Assembly: GCA_934527255.1 (NCBI GenBank)
Contig: CAKTAM010000005.1
Location: 1 to 34,133, forward strand
Direction of reading: 5' to 3'
Source of the DNA: an uncultured Oscillospiraceae bacterium
GTDB taxonomy: Bacteria > Bacillota > Clostridia > Oscillospirales > Ruminococcaceae
Length of the DNA stretch: 34,133 nt
Both the position numbers and the translations under genes were made by a program. The notes under the pieces were generated by a model. That model saw only the letters and a list, made by a program, of their open reading frames with translations, did not search any database and had not been told where the DNA came from. Below, piece by piece: positions 1-8,154 of the stretch; within the stretch, counting starts at the first letter, position 1, and every line of letters starts with the position of its first letter.

Positions 1-10
1 CAGGCAGGGT

Positions 11-39
11 TTGCCAAAACGCTGAAAGTATGATATGAT
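11..39 (+). promoter_or_regulatory. candidate sigma-A promoter upstream of the THUMP methyltransferase
   Basis: TTGCCA (11-16), a 17-nt spacer and TATGAT (34-39). The predicted transcript start (about 46) falls inside the terminator-like hairpin at 43-73, so either this promoter or that terminator may be a chance match. Confidence 0.4.
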
Positions 40-42
40 AAA

Positions 43-73
43 AGGGCGGGGCGTGGGCTCCGTCCTCTTTTTT
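43..73 (+). terminator. candidate intrinsic terminator of an upstream gene
   Basis: A 10-bp stem (43-52 with 57-66, two G-U pairs, loop GTGG) is followed by C and six T (68-73). It probably ends transcription entering from left of the window. It overlaps the start site of the candidate promoter at 11-39. Confidence 0.45.
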
Positions 74-184
74 ATAGCCACCGCCGGTTGTGCGGAAGAG
101 GAGTGGAAAACGCCCTTATCTTATGTTTCAAAAGCTTGGTGCGAGCCGGACAGAAAAGCGGTACCGGCCCGGAAAGGACAGAAA

Positions 185-1330
185 ATGGAATATCGTATGG
201 TAGCGCCCTGCTATTTTGGCTGCGAAGCAGCTACGGCGTTTGATGTGCGCAGCATTGGGGCAAAAGATGTGCAGGTGACGGATGGCCGCGTGGCGTTCAG
301 CGGAGACGAGCTGGTGTTGGCACGGGCAAACCTGCGGCTGCGCACGGCGGAGCGGGTGCTGGTCCTGCTGAAAAGCTACCGTGCCGTCACCTTTGACGAG
401 CTGTTTGACGGGGTGGCCTCCATCCCATGGGAAGAGCTGATGCCTGCCGATGCGGAATTCCCGGTAAAGGGCAGCAGCCTTTCCAGTACGCTTTCCAGTG
501 TACCGGCCTGCCAGAGCATTGTAAAAAAAGCAGTGGTGGAGCGGCTGAAAAAGGGCTGGCGCACAACGGTTTTGCCCGAGACCGGCGCACTGTACAAGAT
601 CCGCTTTTCCATCCGGAAGGATCAGGCGGAAATCTTCCTCGATACCTCGGGCGAGGGGCTGCATAAGCGCGGCTACCGAAAGAACAGCACGCTGGCCCCC
701 ATCAAGGAAACGCTGGCGGCCACCATTGTGGATGTGGCGCATCTGCGGTATGATTCGCTCGTTCAGGATCCGTTCTGCGGCAGTGGTACGCTGCTGATCG
801 AAGCGGCCATGAAGGCCATGCATATGGCGCCGGGGCTGCGCCGCACCTTCCTGGCCGAGCACTACGCCTTTCTCCCGGCGGAGGTCTGGCGACAGGCGCG
901 CTCGCAGGAGCTTGCGGAAATTCGCCGGGATGTGGCGTTCCGCGGCATCGGCTTTGACCTTGATCCTCAGGCCGTCGCCATTGCCAACCGCAACGCCAAG
1001 CTGGCCGGGGTAGATGGCAAGGTGCAGTTTTTTACGGCGAATGTGCAGCAGTTTGCGCCAGCCCCGCAAAGCATTCTCATCACCAACCCGCCCTATGGCG
1101 AGCGTCTGGGCGATGCGCAGGAGGCCGCCCGGCTGGAAACCGTGCTGGGGCAGCGTTTGGCCGAGCACCCGGTGCAGGGCGCCTATATCATTACCTCAGA
1201 TGCCGAGTTCGAGCAGCATTTTGGCCGCCGTGCCGATAAGCGCCGAAAGCTGTATAACGGCATGATCCCCTGCCAGTTGTATCTGTACTATCAGAAAAAA
1301 GAGCCGCACCCCGCCGACCGCCGCCGTTGA
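185..1330 (+). CDS. THUMP-domain class I SAM-dependent RNA methyltransferase (RlmL/YpsC family)
   Basis: The predicted 381-aa protein is a guanine-N2-type rRNA methyltransferase of the RlmL-N/YpsC group, which modifies 23S rRNA in the cytoplasm using S-adenosylmethionine. An N-terminal THUMP RNA-binding region (about residues 1-165) precedes a Rossmann methyltransferase domain. SAM motif I reads DPFCGSGTLLIEA (about residue 196) and the catalytic motif IV reads NPPYGERL (about residue 301), as expected for base N-methylation. I chose the ATG at 185 because GGAAAGGA lies 6 nt upstream and homology-like sequence (EYRMVAPCYFG) begins there. An upstream in-frame ATG at 35 would add 50 unlike residues running through the terminator hairpin. 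The gene stands alone and converges on typA. The exact target base cannot be read from the sequence. Confidence 0.9.
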   Translation: MEYRMVAPCYFGCEAATAFDVRSIGAKDVQVTDGRVAFSGDELVLARANLRLRTAERVLVLLKSYRAVTFDELFDGVASIPWEELMPADAEFPVKGSSLSSTLSSVPACQSIVKKAVVERLKKGWRTTVLPETGALYKIRFSIRKDQAEIFLDTSGEGLHKRGYRKNSTLAPIKETLAATIVDVAHLRYDSLVQDPFCGSGTLLIEAAMKAMHMAPGLRRTFLAEHYAFLPAEVWRQARSQELAEIRRDVAFRGIGFDLDPQAVAIANRNAKLAGVDGKVQFFTANVQQFAPAPQSILITNPPYGERLGDAQEAARLETVLGQRLAEHPVQGAYIITSDAEFEQHFGRRADKRRKLYNGMIPCQLYLYYQKKEPHPADRRR

Positions 1331-1508
1331 GCCGCACCCCGGCGGTGCGGGCGCTGGCCGAATGGCTTCGGGCACTGGGCACTGTCGGGGCAAAACGAAA
1401 AATCGGTTCCGCTTTTGTCGGCGCCGAAAAAATAGCTTTGCAAAAAGTCGGCGTTTGCTTTTCAAACCAAAGCGGGGAAGCATGGCACGGCAGAAGCTGC
1501 CGACATTC

Positions 1509-1532
1509 CAGAGGTCGTGCCCTCTGCTTTTT
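1509..1532 (+). terminator. candidate terminator of the THUMP methyltransferase
   Basis: CAGAGG (1509-1514), a 6-nt loop and CCTCTG (1521-1526) are followed by C and five T (1528-1532). The stem is short but has a proper T tract. The rest of 1331-1551 holds another small hairpin (1332-1350, no T tract) and no convincing gene. Confidence 0.45.
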
Positions 1533-1551
1533 GGTACATTTCGGCAGAAAG

Positions 1552-1585
1552 AACAGCCACGGCGGGTTTATCCGCTGTGGCTGTT
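1552..1585. terminator. bidirectional terminator between the THUMP methyltransferase and typA
   Basis: A 14-bp stem with one G-T pair (arms 1552-1565 and 1572-1585) lies 63 nt beyond the typA stop codon. T-rich tracts flank it on both strands (TTTCAATTCTTT on +, TTCTTTC on -). Its position between convergent genes supports shared use. Confidence 0.65.
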
Positions 1586-1647
1586 TCAATTCTTTATGTT
1601 GCTTTTTTCGCTTACCGGGAACGGCCGCGCAGGAAACGCTGCGCCGC

Positions 1648-3480
1648 TTATTCCATCGCGACCCGGCCGCCCTTGGTGGCCTTCATGCGGGCGTCGTTGC
1701 TCAGAATGCGCTTGCGGATGCGGATGTTCTTGGGGGTGACCTCCACCAGCTCGTCATTGGAAATGAACTCCAGCGCCTCATCCAAGCTGAACTTGCTGAC
1801 AGGCACCAGACGCAGGGCGTCGTCGCTGCCGGAAGCGCGCGTGTTGGTCAGATGCTTGGTCTTGCAGATATTGACGGCCATGTCGTCGCCGGAGGGCGTA
1901 TAGCCGACCACCATGCCCTCATAAACCTTTTCGCCCGGCGTGACGATCAGGGTGCCGCGCTGCTGCGCGTTGAACAGGCCGTAGGTGACGGCCTCACCGG
2001 TCTCAAAGCTGATGAGCGAGCCGGTGCTGCGGTTGACAATGGGGCCTGCCCATTCCTGATAACCGTCGAAAATGGTGTTCATGATGCCTTCGCCGTGCGT
2101 GTCCGTCAGGAACTGGCTGCGGTAACCGAACAGGCCGCGGCTGGGAATGCGGAACTCCAGACGGGAACGGCTTCCCAGCGGGGAGATGTTCTGCAGCATG
2201 CCCTTGCGCTGGCCAAGCTCGGTCATTACAGCGCCCTGATACTCGGTGGGCACGTCGATCACGACCATTTCCACAGGCTCCATCACCTTGCCGTTTTCCT
2301 CGTGCGTCAGCACGCGGGGTGCGCCAACCTGCAGCTCATACCCCTCGCGGCGCATGGTCTCTACCAGAATGGACAGGTGCATTTCGCCGCGGCCCATCAC
2401 GCGGAAGCTGTCGGTGGTGGCCGAATCCTCCACCCGCAGGGCAACGTCCTTCAGCAGCTCGCGCTGCAGCCGGTCGCGGATCTGGCGGCTGGTGACATAT
2501 TTGCCCTCACGCCCGGCAAACGGGCTGTCATTGACCGAGAAGGTCATCTCCACGGTCGGATCGTTGATCTTGACAAAGGGCAGCGGCTCAACGACAGAGG
2601 GCGTGCACAGCGTGTTGCCGATGGTCACGTCGGCAATGCCGCTGAAGGCCACAATATCGCCCGCCGTCACTTCATCTGCGGGGGTACGGCCGTTGGCCTG
2701 GAAGGTGTACAGCTTGGTCAGGCGGCCGCGCATTCTCAAATCAGGGTTGTGCCAGTCGCACACGACCACATCCTCGTTGACGCGGGCGGTGCCATTTTCA
2801 ATGCGGCCAATGCCGATGCGGCCGACAAATTCATTATAATCCACGCTGCTGCACAGCATCTGGAACGGGGCGTCGGGGTCGCCCTCCGGGCACTTGACAT
2901 ACTGCAGAATGGTCTCAAACAGCGGCTTCAAATCGGTGCCCGGGGCATCCGGGTTATAGCTGGCCGTACCGGCACGGCCCGAACAGAAGATCATCGGGCT
3001 GTCCAGCTGCTCGTCCGTTGCGCCCAGATCCATCAGCAGCAGAAGAATTTCGTCAATGACTTCCTTGATGCGGGCATCGGGACGGTCGATCTTGTTGACG
3101 ACGATGACCAGCGACAGGTTCTGCTGCAGCGCCTTCTGCAGCACAAAGCGGGTCTGCGGCATGCAGCCCTCGGCGGCGTCCACCAGCAGCAGAACGCCGT
3201 TGACCATTTTCAGCACGCGCTCCACCTCGCCGCCGAAATCGGCGTGTCCCGGGGTGTCGACAATGTTGATCTTCACGCCGTTGTAGGTGCAGCTGCAGTT
3301 TTTGGCAAGAATGGTAATGCCGCGCTCGCGTTCAATATCGCCCGAGTCCATCACGCGTTCGGCGACCTGCTGGTTCTGGCGAAAAGCGCCGCTCTGGCGC
3401 AGCATCTGGTCAACCAGCGTAGTTTTGCCGTGGTCAACGTGGGCGATAATGGCAACGTTGCGCAAATCTTGTCTTTCCAT
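1648..3480 (-). CDS. typA: ribosome-associated translational GTPase TypA/BipA
   Basis: This 610-aa protein is full length for TypA/BipA, an EF-G-like GTPase that binds the 70S ribosome and supports 50S assembly and stress or cold growth. The G domain is complete: P-loop AHVDHGKT (13-20), DTPGHADF, and the guanine-specificity motif NKID. EF-Tu-like domain II, EF-G-like domains III and V and the TypA-specific C-terminal domain follow. The start is the ATG at 3480, which gives the canonical MERQDLRNVAIIAHVDHGK opening. A GGGGAGG ribosome site lies 12 nt upstream, slightly far. A GTG at 3531 would add 17 non-homologous residues. The gene is a single transcription unit with its own promoter at 3565-3593. 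The 771-aa antisense open frame over it is a GC-rich shadow. Confidence 0.97.
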   Translation of the reverse strand: MERQDLRNVAIIAHVDHGKTTLVDQMLRQSGAFRQNQQVAERVMDSGDIERERGITILAKNCSCTYNGVKINIVDTPGHADFGGEVERVLKMVNGVLLLVDAAEGCMPQTRFVLQKALQQNLSLVIVVNKIDRPDARIKEVIDEILLLLMDLGATDEQLDSPMIFCSGRAGTASYNPDAPGTDLKPLFETILQYVKCPEGDPDAPFQMLCSSVDYNEFVGRIGIGRIENGTARVNEDVVVCDWHNPDLRMRGRLTKLYTFQANGRTPADEVTAGDIVAFSGIADVTIGNTLCTPSVVEPLPFVKINDPTVEMTFSVNDSPFAGREGKYVTSRQIRDRLQRELLKDVALRVEDSATTDSFRVMGRGEMHLSILVETMRREGYELQVGAPRVLTHEENGKVMEPVEMVVIDVPTEYQGAVMTELGQRKGMLQNISPLGSRSRLEFRIPSRGLFGYRSQFLTDTHGEGIMNTIFDGYQEWAGPIVNRSTGSLISFETGEAVTYGLFNAQQRGTLIVTPGEKVYEGMVVGYTPSGDDMAVNICKTKHLTNTRASGSDDALRLVPVSKFSLDEALEFISNDELVEVTPKNIRIRKRILSNDARMKATKGGRVAME

Positions 3481-3556
3481 AGAAAAATAAAGCCTCCCCG
3501 TGTCGGGCGCAGCAGCAGGCAGCCCCCGCACCTCAAATCAGTCGTTACTTACATAC

Positions 3557-3575
3557 AACAGTATAGTATACTGTT
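3557..3575. repeat. perfect inverted repeat overlapping the typA -10 element
   Basis: AACAGTATA, one central base and TATACTGTT form a 19-bp palindrome containing the typA -10 hexamer. Such symmetry is typical of operators but could be an AT-rich coincidence. No regulator gene is adjacent. Confidence 0.5.
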
Positions 3576-3593
3576 TTTTGCGGCGAAAAACAA
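3565..3593 (-). promoter_or_regulatory. typA promoter
   Basis: On the minus strand: TTGTTT (3593-3588), 17-nt spacer, TATACT (3570-3565). The predicted transcript start is about 80 nt upstream of the typA ATG. Confidence 0.7.
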
Positions 3594-3840
3594 GGTTTCA
3601 TTTGAAGAAATACATAAAAAACAAACGAAAATATTGGTATAACTGCCCAAAAACGCGTCAGCTCCGGCATCTGAAGGTCCAGGTGTGTCCGCCTGCGGCA
3701 AAGCAGCCGCACCCAAACTGGGCGCCGTCGGCTGCCGCTTTGGCCAAAAGGGCATATGCGTTGGCCCGCCGGGCGCTGCAAAGGCGCCGGATGTTCAGAA
3801 AGCTTTTACAAAGTAAGGGTGTTTTGGCGGGCGGCTGCAC
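3594..3840. other. intergenic region between divergent typA and ruvC promoters
   Basis: I see no supported gene here. Short open frames on both strands lack ribosome sites and family resemblance. The region is GC-rich with small hairpins but no T-tract terminator. Confidence 0.5.
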
Positions 3841-3869
3841 TTGAAAAAAAGGCGCTGTTGTGCTATAGT
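3841..3869 (+). promoter_or_regulatory. promoter of the ruvCAB operon
   Basis: TTGAAA (3841-3846), 17-nt spacer, TATAGT (3864-3869): a good vegetative promoter. It leaves a leader of about 187 nt before ruvC. The leader holds a CCACGG/CCGTGG hairpin near 3920 and other GC-rich stems. No SOS (LexA) box is apparent. Confidence 0.75.
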
Positions 3870-4062
3870 TATCGTGGTGAAACAGCAGTACAGCGCAGGA
3901 AAATACAGCGGAAGCTGCCACGGCGTGTCCGTGGGCGGCGGCCGCTTTCCGTCAAACCGCTCTGTATGCCGCCGCCTGCGGCAGACAAGGCGGTTCTTTC
4001 TGTCTGTAGGGGGGCGGATGTACAGGTCGTTTCAGCGATAAAAAAGAAAGGAACGGGCCGAT

Positions 4063-4551
4063 ATGCGCATACTTGGAATCGACCCCGGGTATGCCATTGT
4101 CGGTTACGGCGTGGTCGACCGGGAGGGCATGGCCTTTCGGCCCGTGGAATACGGGGCGGTCACCACGCAGGCGGGCACGCTGTTTGAAGAGCGGCTGCGG
4201 GTCGTGTTTGATGGCATCTGCGAGATCATTGACCGCACCCGGCCGGATGCCATCAGCATCGAGCAGCTGTTTTATTATTCCAACCAGACGACGGTCATCT
4301 ATGTGGCCGAGGCGCGCGGCGTTATTCTGCTGGCGGCGCGGCTGCGGCAGGTGCCGGTATATGAATATACGCCCATGCAGGTCAAGCAGGCCGTGACAGG
4401 CTATGGCAAGGCCGTGAAAAAGCAGGTGCAGGAGATGACCCGCATCCTGCTCAAGCTGCCCGCCATCCCCAAGCCGGATGATACGGCGGATGCGCTGGCA
4501 ATGGCCATCTGCCACGGCAACTGCTTCCACAACCGGCTGTATGGCCGCTGA
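4063..4551 (+). CDS. ruvC: Holliday-junction resolvase RuvC
   Basis: RuvC (162 aa, normal length) is the dimeric endonuclease that makes paired nicks across four-way junctions, working with the RuvAB branch-migration motor. The RNase H-like fold is evident, and the four acidic metal-binding residues are present: D7 (GIDPG), E67 (SIEQLFY), D140 and D143 (PDDTADALA). The ATG at 4063 has GAAAGGA 10 nt upstream. It is the first gene of ruvC-ruvA-ruvB and has its own promoter at 3841-3869. The ruvA start is 46 nt downstream, so co-transcription is expected. All three subunits are intact. Confidence 0.97.
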   Translation: MRILGIDPGYAIVGYGVVDREGMAFRPVEYGAVTTQAGTLFEERLRVVFDGICEIIDRTRPDAISIEQLFYYSNQTTVIYVAEARGVILLAARLRQVPVYEYTPMQVKQAVTGYGKAVKKQVQEMTRILLKLPAIPKPDDTADALAMAICHGNCFHNRLYGR

Positions 4552-4597
4552 CGGCCATTGGGGCAAGGCGGCGAGAAAATAAAGGGGAAAAGCGTTC

Positions 4598-5209
4598 ATG
4601 ATTTATTCGCTTACCGGAACTCTCAGTGAAAAAAGCGCCGACAGTATCGTGCTTAATGTGCAGGGGGTCGGCTTTTATGTGGCCATGCCGTCGACGGCGA
4701 TCGGCGCGCTGCCGGCCGTCGGCAAGGAGTGCACGGTGTTCACTTATCTGAATATCAAGGAAGACGCCATGGATCTGTACGGCTTTACCGACAAGGCCGC
4801 ACGCGGGCTGTTCCGCATGCTGCTGGGGGTCTCCGGCGTTGGGCCAAAGGCTGCTCTGGCCATCCTTTCGGGGTTGAGCACCGCGCAGATATTGCTGGCC
4901 GTTTCGTCAGGCGACCACAAGGCGTTTACCAAATGCCCCGGCGTCGGCCCCAAGCTGGCGCAGCGCATGGTGCTGGAGCTGAAGGACAAGGTGGGCAAAA
5001 GCGAAGAGCTTGCCGATGTCAGCGAGCTGCCGCTTTCCGGCGGCGGCGCGGCCGTGGACAGCGGCGTGATGACAAAAGCAATCCAGGCACTGGTCGGGCT
5101 GGGCTACAGCCAGAGCGAGGCGGCCATGGCCGTTTCACGGCAGCCGCAGGATGCCCCGCTGGAGGAGCTGATCCGCCTTTCGCTGAAAACGTTGGCTTCC
5201 AAACGCTGA
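4598..5209 (+). CDS. ruvA: Holliday-junction DNA-binding protein RuvA
   Basis: RuvA (203 aa) forms the tetramer that holds the Holliday junction in an open square shape and docks RuvB. The N-terminal OB fold (about 1-62, MIYSLTGTL opening) is followed by two helix-hairpin-helix motifs, GVSGVGPKAA (about 77-87) and KCPGVGPKLA (about 112-121). A flexible linker leads to the C-terminal domain III (about 155-203), which contacts RuvB. AAAGGGG lies about 10 nt before the ATG. The gene is second in the operon, and ruvB starts 33 nt downstream. Confidence 0.96.
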   Translation: MIYSLTGTLSEKSADSIVLNVQGVGFYVAMPSTAIGALPAVGKECTVFTYLNIKEDAMDLYGFTDKAARGLFRMLLGVSGVGPKAALAILSGLSTAQILLAVSSGDHKAFTKCPGVGPKLAQRMVLELKDKVGKSEELADVSELPLSGGGAAVDSGVMTKAIQALVGLGYSQSEAAMAVSRQPQDAPLEELIRLSLKTLASKR

Positions 5210-5242
5210 TAAGAAGCCGCAAGGGAAAAAGGAGAACGCTGC

Positions 5243-6298
5243 ATGGAAGTCAACGATACCATATTCGGCTCCCGGCTGGTCAGCCCGGATGCCGCCCCCG
5301 GCGAGCCGGATGCGGAATATTCTCTGCGGCCGCATACGCTGGAGGAATATATCGGGCAGGAAAAGGCAAAGGCCAACCTGAGCATTTATCTGGAAGCGGC
5401 CCGCATGCGCGGAGAACCGCTGGATCATCTGCTGCTGTACGGCCCGCCGGGGCTGGGCAAAACCACGCTGGCGGCCATTGTCGCCCACGAGATGGGGGTA
5501 CAGATCCGTGTGACCTCCGGCCCGGCCATTGAAAAGCCGGGCGACCTGGCGGCGCTGCTGACCAATCTGGAAGCGGGCGACGTGCTGTTTATTGATGAGA
5601 TACACCGGCTTTCCCGGCAGGTGGAAGAGGTGCTGTACCCGGCGCTGGAGGATTACGCGCTGGATATCATGATCGGCAAGGGCCCCAGTGCGCAGAGCAT
5701 CCGCATCAATTTGCCCAAGTTTACGCTGATCGGGGCAACCACGCGGGCAGGGCAGCTGACCAGCCCGCTGCGCGACCGTTTTGGGGTGCTGCTCAAGCTG
5801 GAGCTGTATTCGCCGGATGAGCTGGCGACCATTGTGCGGCGCTCGGCGGATATTCTGGGCATTGCGTGCACCGATGACGGCGCGCTGGCGCTGGCGCGCT
5901 GCAGCCGCGGCACGCCGCGCGTGGCCAACCGGCTGCTCAAGCGTGCGCGCGATTTTGCGCAGGTCAAGGGCGGCGGTGTGATCGACGCGCAGACGGCGCA
6001 GATGGCGCTGCAGCATATGGAGATCGACGCGCAGGGGCTGGATCAGCTGGATCGCAGCGTTCTGCGCGGCATTATTGAAATGTACGGCGGCGGGCCGGTC
6101 GGGCTGGATACGCTGGCGGCTCTGCTGGGGGAAGAGGCGGTGACGCTGGAGGATGTGTGCGAGCCATATCTGATGCAGCTCGGCTATCTGACACGTACGC
6201 CGCGCGGCCGCTGCGTAACGCAGGCCGCCTATGCCCATCTGGGGCTGAAAGTGCCGCAGCAGCAGGAAAGTACCGTGCAGCAGCTGACGCTGGAGTGA
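5243..6298 (+). CDS. ruvB: Holliday-junction branch-migration helicase RuvB
   Basis: RuvB (351 aa) is the hexameric AAA+ ATPase that pumps DNA through the RuvA-held junction. The sequence shows Walker A GPPGLGKTT (67-75), Walker B LFIDEIHR (115-122), sensor-1 region LIGATTRAG and the RDRFG arginine-finger region. A winged-helix DNA-binding domain lies at the C terminus (about 260-335). The N terminus begins the conserved family sequence by LRPHTLEEYIGQ (28-39). AAGGAG lies 8 nt before the ATG. It completes an intact ruvCAB set for recombinational repair. Confidence 0.97.
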   Translation: MEVNDTIFGSRLVSPDAAPGEPDAEYSLRPHTLEEYIGQEKAKANLSIYLEAARMRGEPLDHLLLYGPPGLGKTTLAAIVAHEMGVQIRVTSGPAIEKPGDLAALLTNLEAGDVLFIDEIHRLSRQVEEVLYPALEDYALDIMIGKGPSAQSIRINLPKFTLIGATTRAGQLTSPLRDRFGVLLKLELYSPDELATIVRRSADILGIACTDDGALALARCSRGTPRVANRLLKRARDFAQVKGGGVIDAQTAQMALQHMEIDAQGLDQLDRSVLRGIIEMYGGGPVGLDTLAALLGEEAVTLEDVCEPYLMQLGYLTRTPRGRCVTQAAYAHLGLKVPQQQESTVQQLTLE

Positions 6299-6398
6299 GC
6301 GGGCAGGCACGGCGGAAAAAAGAACGGCAGCGGGCCAATGACCGTACGGAATGACCGGCAAAACGGTCGGCGGCCTTTTTGAGAGAGGAGCATGGACG

Positions 6399-7265
6399 GT
6401 GCGCGCAGCAGAGCATTGGAAAGAATATACCCTGATCGACGCTTCGGACGGCATGCGGCTGGAGCGGTGGGGCGGCTATGTGCTGTCCCGTCCGGATCCG
6501 CAGGTGCTGTGGAAGACCCCGCCGCACACCGGGCTGTGGCAGCAGGCCAACGCGGTGTACCACCGCAGCGCCTCCGGCGGCGGCAGCTGGGAGCAGCGCC
6601 GCCCTCTGCCGCAGCGCTGGCAGATCGCTTACGGCGATCTGCGGCTGATCGTGTCGCCGACAGGCTTCAAGCATACCGGCATTTTTCCGGAGCAGGCTGT
6701 CAACTGGGATCTTTACCGCCAGCTCATCCAGGCGGCCGGGCGGCCGGTGCGGGTGCTCAACCTGTTTGGCTATACCGGCGGCGCCACGCTGGCATGCGCG
6801 GCTGCAGGCGCAAGCGTCTGCCATGTGGATGCCAGCAAGGGCATGGTGGCGTGGGGCAAGGAAAACGCGCAGGCCAGCGGCCTTGCCGACCGTCCCATCC
6901 GGTGGATTGTGGATGACTGCGCCAAATTCGTCGCGCGTGAGCAGCGGCGCGGCAGCCGGTACGAGGGGATCATTATGGATCCTCCCAGCTATGGCCGCGG
7001 CCCCGGCGGGGAGATCTGGAAGCTGGAGGAGTGCATTGACGCGCTGATCGAGCAGTGCGCAGGCGTGCTCAGCGAGCAGCCGTTGTTTTTTGCCGTAAAT
7101 AGCTATACGGCGGGCGTCAGTCCGTCGGTCATGCAGTATATTCTGCACGAGCGCATCGTGCCCCGCTTTGGCGGGCGCGTTGCCTGTGACGAGATCGGCC
7201 TGCCGGTGCAGACAACGGGCGGTGTGCTTCCCTGCGGAAGCACCGCCATCTGGAGCGCAACATGA
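6399..7265 (+). CDS. class I SAM-dependent methyltransferase (Methyltrans_SAM / RlmI-RlmK C-terminal-like)
   Basis: This 288-aa protein resembles the catalytic half of RlmI/RlmK-type rRNA methyltransferases but has no N-terminal PUA domain. SAM motif I is LNLFGYTGGATLA, followed by the acidic HVDASK loop, IVDDCAKFVARE, and catalytic-type motif IV DPPSYGRGP. Its substrate, probably rRNA, is inferred. I chose the GTG at 6399 because GAGAGGAG ends 8 nt upstream. The in-frame ATG at 6351 would add 16 residues and has no clear ribosome site. The stop overlaps the ecfA1 start as ATGA, so the two are translationally coupled. This position next to ecfAAT is often occupied by rplQ in Firmicutes. Confidence 0.85.
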   Translation: MRAAEHWKEYTLIDASDGMRLERWGGYVLSRPDPQVLWKTPPHTGLWQQANAVYHRSASGGGSWEQRRPLPQRWQIAYGDLRLIVSPTGFKHTGIFPEQAVNWDLYRQLIQAAGRPVRVLNLFGYTGGATLACAAAGASVCHVDASKGMVAWGKENAQASGLADRPIRWIVDDCAKFVAREQRRGSRYEGIIMDPPSYGRGPGGEIWKLEECIDALIEQCAGVLSEQPLFFAVNSYTAGVSPSVMQYILHERIVPRFGGRVACDEIGLPVQTTGGVLPCGSTAIWSAT

Positions 7266-8140
7266 AACAGGAACCCATGCTGAAAACAGAAGATATCCGC
7301 TTTTCCTATGAGGAAAGCAGCACGCCGGCCCTGCAGGGGGTCAGCGTGGAGGTGCATCCCGGCGAGCTGGTGGCCGTGCTGGGGGCGAACGGCTGCGGAA
7401 AAAGCACGCTGGCAAAGCATTTCAACGCTATTCTGCTGCCGCAGTCGGGCAAGGTCTATGTCGAAAAGATGGACACGGCCGACGAAGCGCAGCTGCTGAA
7501 CATCCGCCAGAAGGTCGGTATGGTTTTCCAAAACCCCGATAACCAGATCGTGGCGACGGTGGTAGAGGAGGATGTGGCCTTTGCGCTGGAAAACCTGGGG
7601 GTGCCCCCGGCAGAGATGCGCGCCCGCGTGGATGAGGCCATGCAGCTGGCGGGCATTTACCCTTATCGCGAGCGCGCGCCGCACAAGCTTTCCGGTGGGC
7701 AGAAGCAGCGCGTGGCCATTGCCGGGGTGATCGCCATGCGGCCGGATTGCCTGGTGCTGGATGAAGCGACCGCCATGTTGGATCCGCGTGGCCGCAGCCA
7801 GGTGATGGATACGGTGCGGCGGCTGAATCGCGAGTTTGGCATTACCGTTGTCATGATAACCCATTATATGGAAGAGGCCGCGCTGGCTGATCGGGTACTG
7901 GTGATGGAGGCCGGGCGCGTGGTGATGAACGGCACGCCGAAAGAGGTGTTTACCCGTGCGCAGGAGCTGCGCCGTCTGCGGCTGGATGTGCCGCAGGCGC
8001 AGGAGCTTTGTCTGGCTCTGCGGGAAGCGGGCATTCCTGTGCCGGAGGATATTATTTCTACCGAAGAGTGCGCCGACATGCTGGCAAAGCTGCTGAGCGG
8101 GCAGCCGCTGCAGCAGGCGCACGCCAAAACAAGCAAGTAA
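7262..8140 (+). CDS. ecfA1: energy-coupling factor transporter ATP-binding protein EcfA1
   Basis: This 292-aa ABC ATPase is one of two nucleotide-binding subunits of a group II ECF module, which powers interchangeable vitamin or cofactor-binding S components at the membrane. It carries Walker A GANGCGKST (41-49), Q-loop VFQNPDNQ (88-95), signature LSGGQKQR (143-150), Walker B CLVLDEAT and the switch histidine in MITH (H201). The sequence after Walker B reads DEAT rather than DEPT, common in EcfA1. The ATG overlaps the upstream methyltransferase stop by 4 nt. ecfA2 begins 15 nt after its stop. Confidence 0.95.
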   Translation: MKQEPMLKTEDIRFSYEESSTPALQGVSVEVHPGELVAVLGANGCGKSTLAKHFNAILLPQSGKVYVEKMDTADEAQLLNIRQKVGMVFQNPDNQIVATVVEEDVAFALENLGVPPAEMRARVDEAMQLAGIYPYRERAPHKLSGGQKQRVAIAGVIAMRPDCLVLDEATAMLDPRGRSQVMDTVRRLNREFGITVVMITHYMEEAALADRVLVMEAGRVVMNGTPKEVFTRAQELRRLRLDVPQAQELCLALREAGIPVPEDIISTEECADMLAKLLSGQPLQQAHAKTSK

Positions 8141-8154
8141 GGAAAACCGGATTT

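Noticed and set aside
1332..1350. Hairpin right after the THUMP methyltransferase as its terminator
   Set aside because: The 7-bp GC stem has no following T tract; the stem at 1509-1532 and the hairpin at 1552-1585 are better candidates.
1327..3642. 771-aa open frame on the + strand
   Set aside because: It lies antisense to typA, whose sequence is unmistakable. Long antisense frames arise from the GC-rich codon bias. It has no ribosome site or recognisable family.
3876..4041. Small protein encoded in the ruvC leader (GTG near 3877)
   Set aside because: The frame is open, but there is no ribosome site and no recognisable composition; the conserved start of the operon is ruvC.
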